Notes under the pieces: model-generated
Seen by the model: the letters and a program-made list of their open reading frames with translations, nothing else
What the model was told of the DNA's origin: nothing
The model's database searches: none
Program-made: the position numbers and the translations under genes
From: an uncultured Rikenella sp.
GTDB taxonomy: Bacteria > Bacteroidota > Bacteroidia > Bacteroidales > Rikenellaceae
Assembly (NCBI GenBank): GCA_910577885.1
Contig: CAJTNK010000005.1
Span: forward strand, 1 to 52,184
Length of the DNA stretch: 52,184 bases
Direction: 5' to 3'
Shown here: one piece after another, positions 27,168 through 36,468 of the stretch
Layout of the letters: each line of letters begins with the position of its first letter
Numbering within the stretch: the stretch's first letter is position 1

Positions 27168-29123
27168 ATGACAGACCCGCAGGAAATACTCGAGACCTAC
27201 TGGGGCTACCGGAGCTTCCGGCCGTTGCAGCGCGAGATTATCGCGTCGGTGATGGCCGGCCGCGATACGTTGGCGCTGCTGCCCACCGGCGGCGGAAAGT
27301 CGCTCTGCTACCAGGTCCCGGCACTCGCTTTGCCGGGGGTGACGATCGTCATCACGCCGCTCATCGCTCTGATGAAAGACCAGGTCGACGCCCTTCGGCG
27401 GCGGATCAATGCCGTCGCGATCCACTCGGCCATGTCCGCCCGGGAGATCGATATCGCGCTGGATAACTGCGTGTACGGGGATGTGAAGCTGCTCTATATC
27501 GCGCCGGAGAGGATCGAGACGCGGGTTTTTCACACCCGGGTGCGGAAAATGAATGTCTCGCTGGTGGCGGTCGACGAGGCTCACTGCATCTCGGAGTGGG
27601 GGTACGACTTCCGGCCCTCCTACCTGCGGATCGCCCGCCTCAGGGAGTGGGTGCCGGAGGCTCCGTTCGTGGCGCTGACGGCCACGGCCACGTCGCTCGT
27701 GCTGGAGGACATCCGACAACACCTGCGGCTGGACGAACCTCAGGTTTTTCGCGGGTCGTTCGCCCGGCCTAACATCCGATTCGTGGTGCGGCAGGTCGAA
27801 AACAAACTCGAACAGCTCTTGCGGGTGATCCGGGGGGTCGAGGGGGCGGGGATCGTCTACGCCCGCACGCGGAGAGACACGGAGGAGATCGCCGCGCAGC
27901 TGGCCAACGAGGGTATCGCGGCCGACTTCTACCACGCCGGGTTGGGGTACCGGGTGCGGGCGGCCAAGCAGGAGGCCTGGTTGCGGGGCGAGGTGCGGGT
28001 GATCGTCGCCACCAACGCATTCGGCATGGGGATCGACAAACCGGACGTGCGGTTTGTGGTCCACGACCAGATGCCGGCTTCGCTCGAGGCCTACTACCAG
28101 GAGGCCGGTCGGGCCGGACGGGACGGGCGGCCTTCCTATGCGGTGCTGCTCTACAACGGCATGGACGCGACGGCCGCTCGGCGGAGGATCGAAAACGCCT
28201 ACCCGCCGCTGGAGACCGTGCGAAAGGTCTACGAGACTATCTTCAACCATTTGCAGATCTCGGTGGGCGGGGGGCGCGATGCGGTCTTCGACTTCGACTT
28301 GGAGGCTTTCGCGGTGCGTTTCCGGATCTTTTCGCTCACGGTCTTCAACGCCATCAAGCTGCTGGAACTCAACGGCTACATGACGCTCACCGACGCCTTG
28401 GACAATCCCACTCGGATCATGTTCCGGATGTCGCGCGAGGAGCTCTACAAGCTGCAGGTCGACCGGACGGAACTCGACAACTTTCTGCGGATCGTCCTGC
28501 GGCTCTACACGGGGCTCTTCACGGAGTTCGTGGCGGTCGACGAGGCCTATATCGCCCGGATGTCGGGCTACACGGAGCAGCGGGTCAAGGAGCTGCTCTA
28601 TCAACTCTCCGTGATGCGGGTGATCCGCTATATTCCGCGGCGCAACTCGCCGCTGCTGATCTTGCACGAAGAGCGGCTGCCGACCGAGGATGTGGTGATA
28701 GCCCCCGCCACCTACCACCGACGGCGCGAAATGGAGGAGCTCCGGGCGGCGGCCATGGCGGAGTATGCCGACAACGATACGCAGTGTCGGAGCGTGGTGT
28801 TGCGCGAGTATTTCGACGAGCGGGGAGCGGAGCCGTGCGGGGTATGCGACGTTTGTCGGGCGCGGGGCGAGGAGCGGATGTACCGGTCGAGCGACGCTTT
28901 TGCGGGAATGGCCGAGGAACTGCTGCGGGTGTTGAGGGAGGAGACCTCGGGCGGCGGTCGGTCGATGGCGGTTCGGGAGTTGGTGAGGCGGATGCCGGGG
29001 AGGCCGATGGTGGTGTTGACGATGTTGCGGAGGCTTTTGGCCGACGGACGGGTGCGGCAGTTGAACGACGGCGGGATGGTGTTGGGCGAGCGGGAGGTCG
29101 GGAGGGCCGGGGGACGGGAATGA
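27168..29123 (+). CDS. recQ: ATP-dependent DNA helicase RecQ
   Basis: 651 residues. Superfamily 2 3'-5' helicase: motif 0 YRSFRPLQREII, Walker A PTGGGKSLCYQVPAL, DEAH box VDEAHCISEWGYDFR, aromatic-rich loop region, TATAT, and motif VI AGRAGRDGRPS. The RecQ-C zinc module is seen at about 535-565 (TQCRS then CGVCDVC), followed by a winged-helix-like tail (about 580-640). No separate HRDC repeat is evident. Bacteroidales carry several RecQ paralogues; this is a typical one. It is convergent with the tRNA-Lys genes, whose original terminator lies just beyond. Confidence 0.93.
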   Translation: MTDPQEILETYWGYRSFRPLQREIIASVMAGRDTLALLPTGGGKSLCYQVPALALPGVTIVITPLIALMKDQVDALRRRINAVAIHSAMSAREIDIALDNCVYGDVKLLYIAPERIETRVFHTRVRKMNVSLVAVDEAHCISEWGYDFRPSYLRIARLREWVPEAPFVALTATATSLVLEDIRQHLRLDEPQVFRGSFARPNIRFVVRQVENKLEQLLRVIRGVEGAGIVYARTRRDTEEIAAQLANEGIAADFYHAGLGYRVRAAKQEAWLRGEVRVIVATNAFGMGIDKPDVRFVVHDQMPASLEAYYQEAGRAGRDGRPSYAVLLYNGMDATAARRRIENAYPPLETVRKVYETIFNHLQISVGGGRDAVFDFDLEAFAVRFRIFSLTVFNAIKLLELNGYMTLTDALDNPTRIMFRMSREELYKLQVDRTELDNFLRIVLRLYTGLFTEFVAVDEAYIARMSGYTEQRVKELLYQLSVMRVIRYIPRRNSPLLILHEERLPTEDVVIAPATYHRRREMEELRAAAMAEYADNDTQCRSVVLREYFDERGAEPCGVCDVCRARGEERMYRSSDAFAGMAEELLRVLREETSGGGRSMAVRELVRRMPGRPMVVLTMLRRLLADGRVRQLNDGGMVLGEREVGRAGGRE

Positions 29124-29187
29124 GTTTTTCGGCCTGCCGGAGAGTCGGCGGCGAGTGGCCCTGTGGAATAACTATTGAAAAACAAAA

Positions 29188-29219
29188 CGGCCTGACATTC
29201 GCTGAGGAATATCAGGCCG
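29188..29219 (-). terminator. Minus-strand terminator, probably the original tRNA-Lys terminator
   Basis: Inverted repeat CGGCCTGA/TCAGGCCG (29188-29195 and 29212-29219); on the minus strand it is followed by TTTTGTTTTTC, a U-tract, while the plus side has none. It lies 4 bp outside the left attachment repeat. With the element removed, it would stand directly after the tRNA-Lys(TTT) 3' end. Confidence 0.75.
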
Positions 29220-29223
29220 CTCC

Positions 29224-29236
29224 GTGATCCCGCTGG
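29224..29236. other. Left attachment repeat (att core)
   Basis: GTGATCCCGCTGG, identical to 50719-50731. It is the remnant of the tRNA-Lys 3' end (discriminator, 3' acceptor strand and first T-arm bases) left on the chromosome side; beyond it on the element side no tRNA similarity continues. Confidence 0.88.
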
Positions 29237-29298
29237 TTTCGGGGTTATTTCATCTGTTAGCACTGGCTATCAAAGAGTTGCGAGAAGAGTATAGAGCC

Positions 29299-29504
29299 GA
29301 CTCACTAATGGCTCACTCCGCTACTTCAATGTTCATCACCGTTATGATGATACGGTAATGCAAAGTTAATGCTTTATTCCCAATCATCAAAGAGCCAAAG
29401 CGTTAAAAATCCTTCGGACTCACGGGTATAGAAATTTTCCGGCTCACGGTTCAAAATGCCAAATCCATGTATTCCATAAGAGAATGGCTTTTGCCGACTC
29501 ACGG
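29299..29504. other. Left-end CTCAC motif cluster (candidate integrase arm sites)
   Basis: CTCAC occurs at 29301, 29312, 29419, 29443 and 29498, mostly as (G)ACTCACGG or GGCTCACGG. The first two are 11 bp apart in ACTCACTAATGGCTCACT, which is matched 17 of 18 at the right end (50599-50616). The rest of 29237-29546 has no gene. Confidence 0.65.
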
Positions 29505-29546
29505 TTGATTTGTCGTGCTGTTTTCAGCCGAAAACGCTTCCTGCAA

Positions 29547-30095
29547 CTATCTTTTGACAGCAGTTATCTCATCGGTCAGCAGGTGAATTGTTGATGACGG
29601 ATTGATGTCTGCCTCTTTTGATTTTGCTCGTTTGGCGGCATCTTCAATCGCGTCTATCAAAACCTTTTTCATTGCCGTGGAGAATACGCCTTTCTGATAA
29701 TCCGTGTCTATGCCCTTCAGCATTGAAAGACACTCGGCAGATGACAGCTCCTTGTTGGTATCCTTATAATGTAACAGAAACCAATACTCGATACTGGGAT
29801 TGGAAAGTAGTAACACGGCATCTTTTATCTTTCGCAAACGTTCCAGCATACCCGCCACATCAAGGTCAAACATCAAAAATGTCTTATCCTCCGATGTTGT
29901 AAACCTGTCACGCTTACACCTGTCAATGTATGGCTGTGATATGTTGGAGTCGCTTACCCTCGCTATAATTTCCACCGGCACGCGGAAACTGCGACGCAGC
30001 AGGTCAACGTATGCCGCCTCCGTCTTACCCTCGCAGAACACGAAGAATGTCGGGTTCATCTTCTTGCCTCTCGGTTGTTTTGCTTTTCGTGCCAT
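29547..30095 (-). CDS. rloB: RloB-family protein (Toprim-like putative nuclease)
   Basis: 182 residues. The N terminus FFVFCEGKTEAAYVDLLRR is the RloB/Toprim-like signature (acidic Glu in EGKTE), followed by MFDLDVAG (DxD) and SNPSIEYWFLLHY, all diagnostic of RloB. RloB is found with the ABC-type ATPase RloA in mobile elements and restriction loci, in an ATPase plus Toprim arrangement reminiscent of other abortive-infection systems. Its partner RloA lies 2 bp upstream but is truncated, so the pair is probably not functional here unless RloB acts alone. The gene itself looks intact. Confidence 0.8.
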   Translation of the reverse strand: MARKAKQPRGKKMNPTFFVFCEGKTEAAYVDLLRRSFRVPVEIIARVSDSNISQPYIDRCKRDRFTTSEDKTFLMFDLDVAGMLERLRKIKDAVLLLSNPSIEYWFLLHYKDTNKELSSAECLSMLKGIDTDYQKGVFSTAMKKVLIDAIEDAAKRAKSKEADINPSSTIHLLTDEITAVKR

Positions 30096-30097
30096 AG

Positions 30098-30620
30098 TCA
30101 GATGTTCTCAAATTCGTTGATATACGGCACGGCATCGAAACGCCCCTGAAGGTATGCTTTCTCCAAATCCATCTTCTCACGAAAATCCTTGTAGTCAAAC
30201 AATGAATACAGGTCGGATGAACCGTCGTCACGTTTGTTGACAAAGAAAATCTGATCCTTGCGGAAGCGCGTCATGTCAAGCAGGTGGGTGTTGTGGGTCG
30301 TGAACACTAACTGCGCCGATTTGCTTGAATGGAACAGGCCTATAAGATACTCCACCAAGCGGGTGTGCAGGCTTGTTTCAACTTCATCGAGAAACATCAC
30401 CTTGTTGTTGCGCACCACATCCATGACTGTCAGCATTATTTTGAACAGAATTTTTGTTCCCTCCGATTCTTCGGTATTGAAGTCAAAAGGAAGTGCGGAG
30501 TTACGACGGTGGAACGTGGTAAGCTCACCCTCTTTATATGTAAACTCTACAATATCGCTGTCGGCCGCTTTCAGCACCCGGAGAACGGCATCCTTGTTGT
30601 CGCCGAGGAAACGGTCTATG
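30098..30620 (-). pseudogene. RloA-like AAA/ABC ATPase, 5'-truncated
   Basis: Only the C-terminal part (about 170 residues) of an RloA-type ATPase remains: IDRFLGDNKDAVLRVL, then Walker B MFLDEVETSLH, the switch TTHNTHLLD, and the end leading straight into rloB. The N-terminal half with Walker A is missing. The open frame continues upstream to 30769, but those 50 codons are the antisense of pcfK and have no ATPase similarity. The break coincides with the pcfK start at 30618, marking a deletion or recombination joint. Confidence 0.8.
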
Positions 30621-31013
30621 GCAACCACAAAAGAAAACAAAGGCACACGAGCCTTTAACGAAACAATCAAGGCGTATCTTGAAGAACGAGCCGAGAATGA
30701 CACACTGTTTGCAGTCAAGTTTGCAAATCCCTCGAAATCAGTCGAGGAGTGCGTGACATTCATACTCAACGAGGTGAAGAAAAGCGGTTGTTGCGGTTTT
30801 ACCGATGCCGAGGTGTTCGGAATGGCAACACACTACTATGACGAGGAAGAAATTGAAGTTGGCAATCCAATCAACTGCCAAGTGGTAGTCAACCATACGG
30901 TTGAACTCACCGAGGAGGAAAAGGAACAGGCACGGCAGGACGCCATCAACAAGCTCCGTGACGAGGAGATAAAGAAAATGCGAAAGCCTATCCAGCCGAG
31001 AAAGACCGCATGA
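30618..31013 (+). CDS. pcfK: PcfK-like conjugative-element protein
   Basis: 131 residues. Resembles the PcfK family of Bacteroidota conjugative elements: FNETIKAYLEERAENDTLFAVKFANPSKSVEECVTFIL, then KKSGCCGFTDAEVFGMATHYYDEEEIEVG and NCQVVVNHTVELTEEEKEQAR. PcfK normally precedes pcfJ; pcfJ is absent here. The start is taken at 30618; the frame upstream to 30258 is antisense to rloA and is not part of it. The last residues may be chimeric, since the stop overlaps (ATGA) the first Met of a helicase fragment whose frame runs on upstream without homologous N terminus. The exact function in transfer is not known. Confidence 0.8.
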   Translation: MATTKENKGTRAFNETIKAYLEERAENDTLFAVKFANPSKSVEECVTFILNEVKKSGCCGFTDAEVFGMATHYYDEEEIEVGNPINCQVVVNHTVELTEEEKEQARQDAINKLRDEEIKKMRKPIQPRKTA

Positions 31014-32230
31014 TTGCCGACATGAACGCCGGAAACGTAAGAGTTTTGTTCGGCTCGACATCAATGCTGGGAACAGGTGTCAACACCCAGCAACGCGCCG
31101 TCGCAATTCATCATCTTGACTGCCCGTGGCGGCCCAGCGACTTGGAACAGCGCGAGGGATGTGCCATACGCAAGGGCAACGAGGTTGCCAAACTCCACAA
31201 TGACAACAAGGTGGATGTCATAATCTATGCCGTTGAACGCTTACTCGATGCCTACAAGTTCAACCTCCTGCATTGCAAGCAGACATTCATATCCCAGCTC
31301 AAACGCGGGGCGATGGGGCTTCGCACAATCGACGAGGGCAGTTCTGACGAAAAATCCGGCATGAACTATTCGGAGTATGTGGCTATTTTGTCGGGCAACA
31401 CTGACCTTCTCGAAAAGGCGAAACTTGAAAAGCGCATAGCCGCTATGGAGAGTGAACACCGTTCCTTCAACAAGGGTCTTGGCGACAGCCGTGCCAGACT
31501 TCGTGACATCAACGACGAGGTTGAAAAACTGGAAATCATTATCGGCAAGATGGAGGCGGACAATTCCCGCTATGCCGCAGTGGTTCAGCGCGACAGTGAG
31601 GGCAACCCGGTTAACGTCCTCAAACTCGACAACTGCCAGTTCACCGACGAGGAACGCATGGGCAAATACCTTCAGGCGTTGGTGAAGAACACCAACACAC
31701 ATGGAGAATATGTCCGTGTCGGCGAAATCTACGGCTTTCCGGTATGTATAATCTCGGAGAAAGCAATTGTTGACGGAGTTGAGGCTGTCCACAACCGCTT
31801 TGTGGTGGAAGGTCAGTACAAATACACCTACAACAATGGCAATCTCGCAATGTCAGACACACATGCCGCCTGCATGAACTTCGTAAACGCTCTTGAAAAA
31901 CTCCCTGACACAATCCGCCAGCACCGGGAACGTGCCAAGAAAAAGCGTGTCGATGTGCCGACCCTTGAAGCCATCGTGTCGCGCACATGGGGCAAGGACA
32001 ACGAACTGAAATCCCTCAAATCCGAACTTGCCGCCCTCGACCGCAAAATAACCGCCTCCCTCGCTCCAAAGCAAGATGAAAAAGACGGTGTTGAGAACAA
32101 TCAGCACCCCGACACCCATAGGGCCGAAGTAAGAGATAATCAATCTCAATCAAACGACTCAAAGGAAACGATGGTTGCGGAACCTGTTCATATATATGCC
32201 TCACGTCGTGCTTTCTCCGGATTACGATAG
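31010..32230 (+). pseudogene. C-terminal remnant of giant helicase/N-6 methylase of conjugative elements
   Basis: 406 residues that start inside an SF2 helicase C-domain: VRVLFGSTSMLGTGVNTQQR (motif V) and HHLDCPWRPSDLEQREGCAIRKGN (motif VI), then a long helical region and a Gln/Asp-rich tail. Full-length relatives in Bacteroidales elements are close to 2000 residues with a methylase and helicase N-terminal part; from family knowledge some 1500 residues are missing. Upstream in frame (KAYPAEKDRMIADM) similarity may continue for about 10 codons and then meets pcfK. No start signal of its own is convincing. It ends before a plus-strand terminator. Confidence 0.75.
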
Positions 32231-32240
32231 AGAAACTGAA

Positions 32241-32284
32241 CCGGCAGCAGATGAAATAATCAAATGCTGTCGGTTTTGTTTTTG
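32241..32284 (+). terminator. Intrinsic terminator after helicase remnant
   Basis: Stem CCGGCAGCA (32241-32249) with TGCTGTCGG (32265-32273), one G-U pair, followed by TTTTGTTTTTG. It closes the plus-strand transcript 10 bp after its stop, next to the convergent porin gene. Confidence 0.75.
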
Positions 32285-32294
32285 TGACATAAAA

Positions 32295-33302
32295 TCAAAA
32301 ATGGGCTACAAATTCCATGACTATCTTATTCTGTTCTGAAATTGCCGGAGTTACTCCTTTGTTATAAAAATATTGTTCATAGTTGAGGCGAATATCTGCC
32401 TGTAATGATTTCTTTCCCAGACTCAATGTAACACCTCCAGTCAGTCTATGCCTTTCAGGATCATCTACTTTGAGATTGCCGGATTCATCTTTCGTACCTT
32501 TGCTGTGATCTGACATATAGTCATACCTTCCGAGGAATGATATGGAAGTCAGACCTTTTTTCATCGGAAGTCGATATGCGGCAAATGCGTCAACCGCATT
32601 TACAGGCGTGAAAGAGCCGTGGGCATAGTGCTTGCGGAGATATTCCGCCTCGATGTGCCATCTCCGGTTTTGCCAGTAGACCCCTGCATCGTACATCATC
32701 ACGTTCACATCCCCGGCATTTGCCTTCTGGCAACTGAGTGTGATATTAAATTGCCGGGCAATCATTGTCTGCGCCTTGAACGAGAAATTATAGTTGTTGG
32801 TCCAGAAATGTTTTTGATTTGTCAGTCCTGAGCCGTTGAATATACCTCCTTCAAGCGTAATGGGCATACGGTCGTTGAATGTCCACGATGCTGATGCCCC
32901 TACATCGCGCACATTGCCGACCTGCTTTGCTATGAAAGAACGATTGGCGAAATACTGTAGATGCGGTGAACGATGAGCATCAATGGTAAACGGCACTCTC
33001 ATCTGACCGAAGGTGAACTTTAACATATCTTTAGGTTGCAGACGTATATATGCGTCAAGCATCTTTATAGTACCCTCGTCCGAAAGGTCTATCTCGGCCT
33101 TGTATCTTACAATAGGAATCACCCTGCCTTCCACGCTCAGACGCGCATTGCGTATCTCAAAGCGTCCCTTATCTATTTGAGGCTCATATTCATATTTGGC
33201 CCGGATAGTCCCGTGTATTTCCGGGATAAATGGATTTTTATCCTGAGCCACGGCAGACAATGCAAATACTGACAATGCCGTCATAATTAAAATCCGTTTC
33301 AT
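32295..33302 (-). CDS. OprO/OprP-like outer-membrane porin
   Basis: 335 residues. A signal peptide ends LSAVAQ; the mature protein begins FIPEIHGTIRAKYEYEP and shows the phosphate-selective porin O/P family pattern: FEIRNARLSVEGRVIPIVRYKAEIDLSDEGTIKMLDAYIRLQP and FTFGQMRVPFTIDAHRSP, then alternating beta strands to a terminal Phe (VMEFVAHF). OprP/OprO form anion channels induced on phosphate starvation in Pseudomonas; in Bacteroidota the family is broader, so the substrate is inference from context. Its ATG overlaps the stop of the PhoU-like gene (ATGA), so the two are one transcription unit. Confidence 0.82.
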   Translation of the reverse strand: MKRILIMTALSVFALSAVAQDKNPFIPEIHGTIRAKYEYEPQIDKGRFEIRNARLSVEGRVIPIVRYKAEIDLSDEGTIKMLDAYIRLQPKDMLKFTFGQMRVPFTIDAHRSPHLQYFANRSFIAKQVGNVRDVGASASWTFNDRMPITLEGGIFNGSGLTNQKHFWTNNYNFSFKAQTMIARQFNITLSCQKANAGDVNVMMYDAGVYWQNRRWHIEAEYLRKHYAHGSFTPVNAVDAFAAYRLPMKKGLTSISFLGRYDYMSDHSKGTKDESGNLKVDDPERHRLTGGVTLSLGKKSLQADIRLNYEQYFYNKGVTPAISEQNKIVMEFVAHF

Positions 33303-33973
33303 GCTGTCATTGGTTTATTGCTTGTTTCAATGTTTTTGAGTGCCTGTGAAAAGGAGCTGACAAAGGAATGAAGATAATACAGGAGCATAAGATAAGAATA
33401 AGCGGGAGCTCCTTCATCAAAGTCTTCATGTGTCATCCCTTTGGAATGTACGGCGATGCTGTGTTCGATAAAATCTTTCTCCAAGCCCGCATCTCCATTA
33501 ATCTTCATTGTGTCAACATCTGAACTAAGTATGCTGTCAGCCAATTGAGACAGTCGGACAATCCCTCCACGAATTGTTTCGATCTCACATTTGTAAGAGA
33601 TAGGTATATAGCCATCCGGGGAAGTGACAAGATGACGTGTGGTTTCGGCAATCTTGTCCGTAGCCTCAAGCATATATTCACAATATAGCGCAGTCTTGCC
33701 GATAGTATCATCAGAGTCCGCCGAACAATTTCGGACTTTCTCACTGATTATGTCAATGGTTTCTGACCCGATTCGATGATTCTTGCAAACGGCTATACTG
33801 TCATTGTTTGAAAGACATTTCAACGCTTTGTCGATAATCGGACCGCATGACTGCATCGTCATAGTCAAGCAAGACTTTTCAACAGGACGGGCGGGGATAA
33901 AACAATACATTTCCTTGACCTTATGTCTGCGGATATGCCGTCGCAACATAACGATGATTCCGGCCAGAGCCAT
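33299..33973 (-). CDS. Membrane-anchored PhoU-like helical protein (paralogue of PiT tail)
   Basis: 224 residues, mostly helical. The N terminus MALAGIIVMLRRHIRRHKVK looks like the end of a membrane anchor followed by a positive stretch; a better hydrophobic helix (TYVTVLSIMALAGIIVML) would need a non-ATG start just upstream, so the start is uncertain. The rest aligns by eye with the cytosolic tail of the PiT transporter next door: helix IGKTALYCEYMLEATDKIAE with the tail's STWFYLSNNCCMGILYNLRR, the CEIETIRGGIVRL helix, and the final AYSYLMLLYYLHSFVSSFSQAL with AVLYVYVNMLQETQEMVSSI. I infer a PhoU-type regulator or accessory of phosphate uptake. Coupled to the porin gene by ATGA. Confidence 0.55.
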   Translation of the reverse strand: MALAGIIVMLRRHIRRHKVKEMYCFIPARPVEKSCLTMTMQSCGPIIDKALKCLSNNDSIAVCKNHRIGSETIDIISEKVRNCSADSDDTIGKTALYCEYMLEATDKIAETTRHLVTSPDGYIPISYKCEIETIRGGIVRLSQLADSILSSDVDTMKINGDAGLEKDFIEHSIAVHSKGMTHEDFDEGAPAYSYLMLLYYLHSFVSSFSQALKNIETSNKPMTA

Positions 33974-34019
33974 TATCGAGAGAACTGTAACGTACGTGAT
34001 TTATAGTATTTCTTTGATA

Positions 34020-34076
34020 CAAAGTAATCGCATTTTTATTTCACGTTTATATCGGAAATATTAGATAAATATTAAA
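34020..34076 (-). promoter_or_regulatory. Promoter with 11-bp direct repeat before PhoU-like/porin operon
   Basis: On the minus strand: TTTAAT (34071-34076) and TCTAAT (34060-34065), exactly 11 bp apart, then 32 bp, then TTACTTTG (34020-34027), one mismatch from the -7 consensus. The layout is the same as before the PiT gene. An 11-bp repeat spacing is that of PhoB-type half-sites. Confidence 0.5.
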
Positions 34077-34095
34077 TCTATCAGTCAATTACGAC

Positions 34096-34127
34096 ATAAA
34101 AAAGATGGGAGATATGCACTCCCATCT
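34096..34127 (-). terminator. Intrinsic terminator after PiT gene
   Basis: Perfect stem GATGGGAG/CTCCCATC (34104-34111, 34119-34126), followed on the minus strand by TTTTTTATG. It lies 33 bp after the PiT stop and separates it from the PhoU-like/porin operon, which therefore needs its own promoter. Confidence 0.85.
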
Positions 34128-34159
34128 CAACCTTTGGTACAATCCTTTTTACTTAGACT

Positions 34160-36442
34160 TTATACTGTGGGCACCATGATTTTGGCAGGGCGTGTGCGGA
34201 AATCCGAGTCACGCAGCTTGGCAAACGCCCGCAGATATTTCCTTATTGACGATACCATTTCCTGCGTTTCCTGAAGCATATTGACATAGACATACAGAAC
34301 CGCCATTGCCGATGTGTCTCCGTCGCGGAGCTGGTCATGCACACGGTGATATGTGTCGGAAACAGTATCCTTTATCTCGTCGCAGTGTCGGCGGAGGGTA
34401 CTTATCGTATCTGTATCCCCGCTCCCCATAAGTTTGACGGTATCGTTGAACAGTGTACTTATTTGTGTCCGTATCATCTCGTATTCAGTAGTATATTTGG
34501 GAGGCAGAGGAAGGAAATTGTTGTCGACATGCTCTTTGCAGACCTCGTTGATGCGCCGCAGGTTATACAGTATGCCCATACAGCAGTTGTTGCTGAGATA
34601 GAACCAAGTGCTTTTTTCTATCGCCATCTCGCGTGTCAAATGACGCAGACATAGAGTTTCCTTACGGCGGGCGTTTTTAAGTATGGTCTTCTGGCGGGCG
34701 AGGCTTGACTCCGTTTTGCTCAGCACCCCGGAACTTTCAGTTATGAAAGCCGATGTTATATCCCGGTATTTTTCCTCGGCATAGATCAAGAACTTCTCTT
34801 GTTGCTCGGTGATATACATCATAAGCAACGGCCATGTCTGTGTTTTATCCTGTGTGGATATGATGGTCTGGAACAGCGCGTCACCGTTATCTTCTTCTGT
34901 CTTCTTTCTGAATCGACGGTTGCTATTGATGATTATGAATATGGTCAAAGCCGCCAACAGAAGCATCACCCACTGACCGCCATAGTGCATTGCTGCAACA
35001 ATCAGTCCTGCGCCGATAAACGCCGCACCCGCAGTAAGGAACCAACCGCCGATTACGGAAATCACGCCGGTGATGCGGAACACGGCACTTTCCCTGCCCC
35101 ATGCCCTGTCGGCAAGAGAAGTACCCATAGCGACCATAAATGTTACGAAAGTGGTTGACAGGGGCAGTTTCAGCGAGGTGCCGAGGGCAATGAGTGCGCC
35201 GGCAAGCACCAGATTGACAGAGCCGCGTATGAGGTCGAAAGCCGCACCTTGATCCATAATGGTCTCATCCACATTAAAACGACGGTTGAACCAACGGCGT
35301 ACTTTCGCGGGTGTGACACGCCTTAACCAAGAAAGGAATGATAAGGTCCATCTTACTAGCCGCCGGGCAATGCGGGAAGAACCAAACATCTCATCGCCAC
35401 CCTGCTGGCTTCCGAGACCGATTTCAGTCTTGGTCACATTCCGGGCTTTTTTTGACGTTGCAAGCGAGACCACCATTATGACACCGGCACCGATGAGGAA
35501 ATATATCGGTGTATTTGCCGGGCCGTTGAGTGAATCCATAAGGAAACCTTTGGAATCCCCTCCGCCGTTAGCCATAAAATCCTGATATGAAGCCAGACCG
35601 CTCAAGGGAACACCTATGAAGTTCACAAGGTCATTACCTGCGAATGCCACGGCAAGCGAGAACGTGCCCATAAGCACTATGACTTTCAACACGTTGACCT
35701 TGCAGATATGGAGCAGTTGCATCAGCAGCGTGAAAACCACGAAACAGGACAGTATTATCAGAGCCGTATTGTTTTTTATCCACGCTTTCAGTTCAGGGGT
35801 CATGAAAGAAAGATCTTTAGCCCCTTTAATCAGAAGAAAGTAAACAATCGCAGTTGCACATATACCTCCGAATATTCCTATCTTCCATTTCAGGTTGCTC
35901 CGGTAATTGAACGAGAACACCATGCGGGATATGAACTGCACAACCGTTCCGAAGAAAAAGGCTATCGCCACCGACAGGAATATTCCGAGAATCACCGACA
36001 GGGCTTTCTCCGTGTTAAGCAAGTCATCGAAACCGAGACCGATGCCTCCTGCCATTTTAATCAATGCAACGACAAAGGTGGCACCCAGCAGCTCGAAAAC
36101 CATTGACACGGTTGTCGATGTCGGCATACCCAGCGAGTTGAACACGTCGAGAAGGATGATGTCCGTGACCATTACCGCCATGAAGATGCAGATAAGGTCA
36201 TAGAACGAAAAATGCTCGGGACGGAAAATTCCGTGCCGGGCAATCTCCATCATTCCGTTACTCATTGCCGCACCGATGAACACACCGATGGAAGCGACAA
36301 TCAGGACTCTTTTGAATGATGCCGCCTTAGACCCGATAGCCGAGTTCAGGAAGTTGACAGCATCGTTACTCACACCTACTGACAGGTCAAACACAGCCAG
36401 CAGGAAAAGAAAAATTACTACGCAAAGAAACAGTATTTCCAT
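34160..36442 (-). CDS. PiT-family inorganic phosphate transporter with PhoU-like tail
   Basis: 760 residues. The N-terminal 500 or so form a PiT/SLC20 carrier: the duplicated signatures are GVSNDAVNFLNSAIGSKAAS near residue 24 and AGNDLVNFIGVPLSG near residue 265, each with the GxNDxxN-like core, plus about ten or more membrane helices (e.g. VLIVASIGVFIGAAMSNGMM). The last 250 residues (from about RRFRKKTEEDNGD) are soluble and helical, similar to a PhoU/DUF47-type domain. PiT proteins import phosphate with H+ or Na+. This fused type is known in Bacteroidales. Monocistronic: own promoter and own terminator. Confidence 0.9.
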   Translation of the reverse strand: MEILFLCVVIFLFLLAVFDLSVGVSNDAVNFLNSAIGSKAASFKRVLIVASIGVFIGAAMSNGMMEIARHGIFRPEHFSFYDLICIFMAVMVTDIILLDVFNSLGMPTSTTVSMVFELLGATFVVALIKMAGGIGLGFDDLLNTEKALSVILGIFLSVAIAFFFGTVVQFISRMVFSFNYRSNLKWKIGIFGGICATAIVYFLLIKGAKDLSFMTPELKAWIKNNTALIILSCFVVFTLLMQLLHICKVNVLKVIVLMGTFSLAVAFAGNDLVNFIGVPLSGLASYQDFMANGGGDSKGFLMDSLNGPANTPIYFLIGAGVIMVVSLATSKKARNVTKTEIGLGSQQGGDEMFGSSRIARRLVRWTLSFLSWLRRVTPAKVRRWFNRRFNVDETIMDQGAAFDLIRGSVNLVLAGALIALGTSLKLPLSTTFVTFMVAMGTSLADRAWGRESAVFRITGVISVIGGWFLTAGAAFIGAGLIVAAMHYGGQWVMLLLAALTIFIIINSNRRFRKKTEEDNGDALFQTIISTQDKTQTWPLLMMYITEQQEKFLIYAEEKYRDITSAFITESSGVLSKTESSLARQKTILKNARRKETLCLRHLTREMAIEKSTWFYLSNNCCMGILYNLRRINEVCKEHVDNNFLPLPPKYTTEYEMIRTQISTLFNDTVKLMGSGDTDTISTLRRHCDEIKDTVSDTYHRVHDQLRDGDTSAMAVLYVYVNMLQETQEMVSSIRKYLRAFAKLRDSDFRTRPAKIMVPTV

Positions 36443-36468
36443 TGTTATCTCAATTACTTATTCTGCCG

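Noticed and set aside
29547..30620. A functional RloAB defence pair
   Set aside because: RloA lacks its N-terminal half with Walker A, so an intact ATPase-nuclease system cannot be claimed.
30258..31013. A 251-residue plus-strand protein
   Set aside because: Its first 120 codons are antisense to the rloA remnant; only 30618-31013 shows PcfK similarity.
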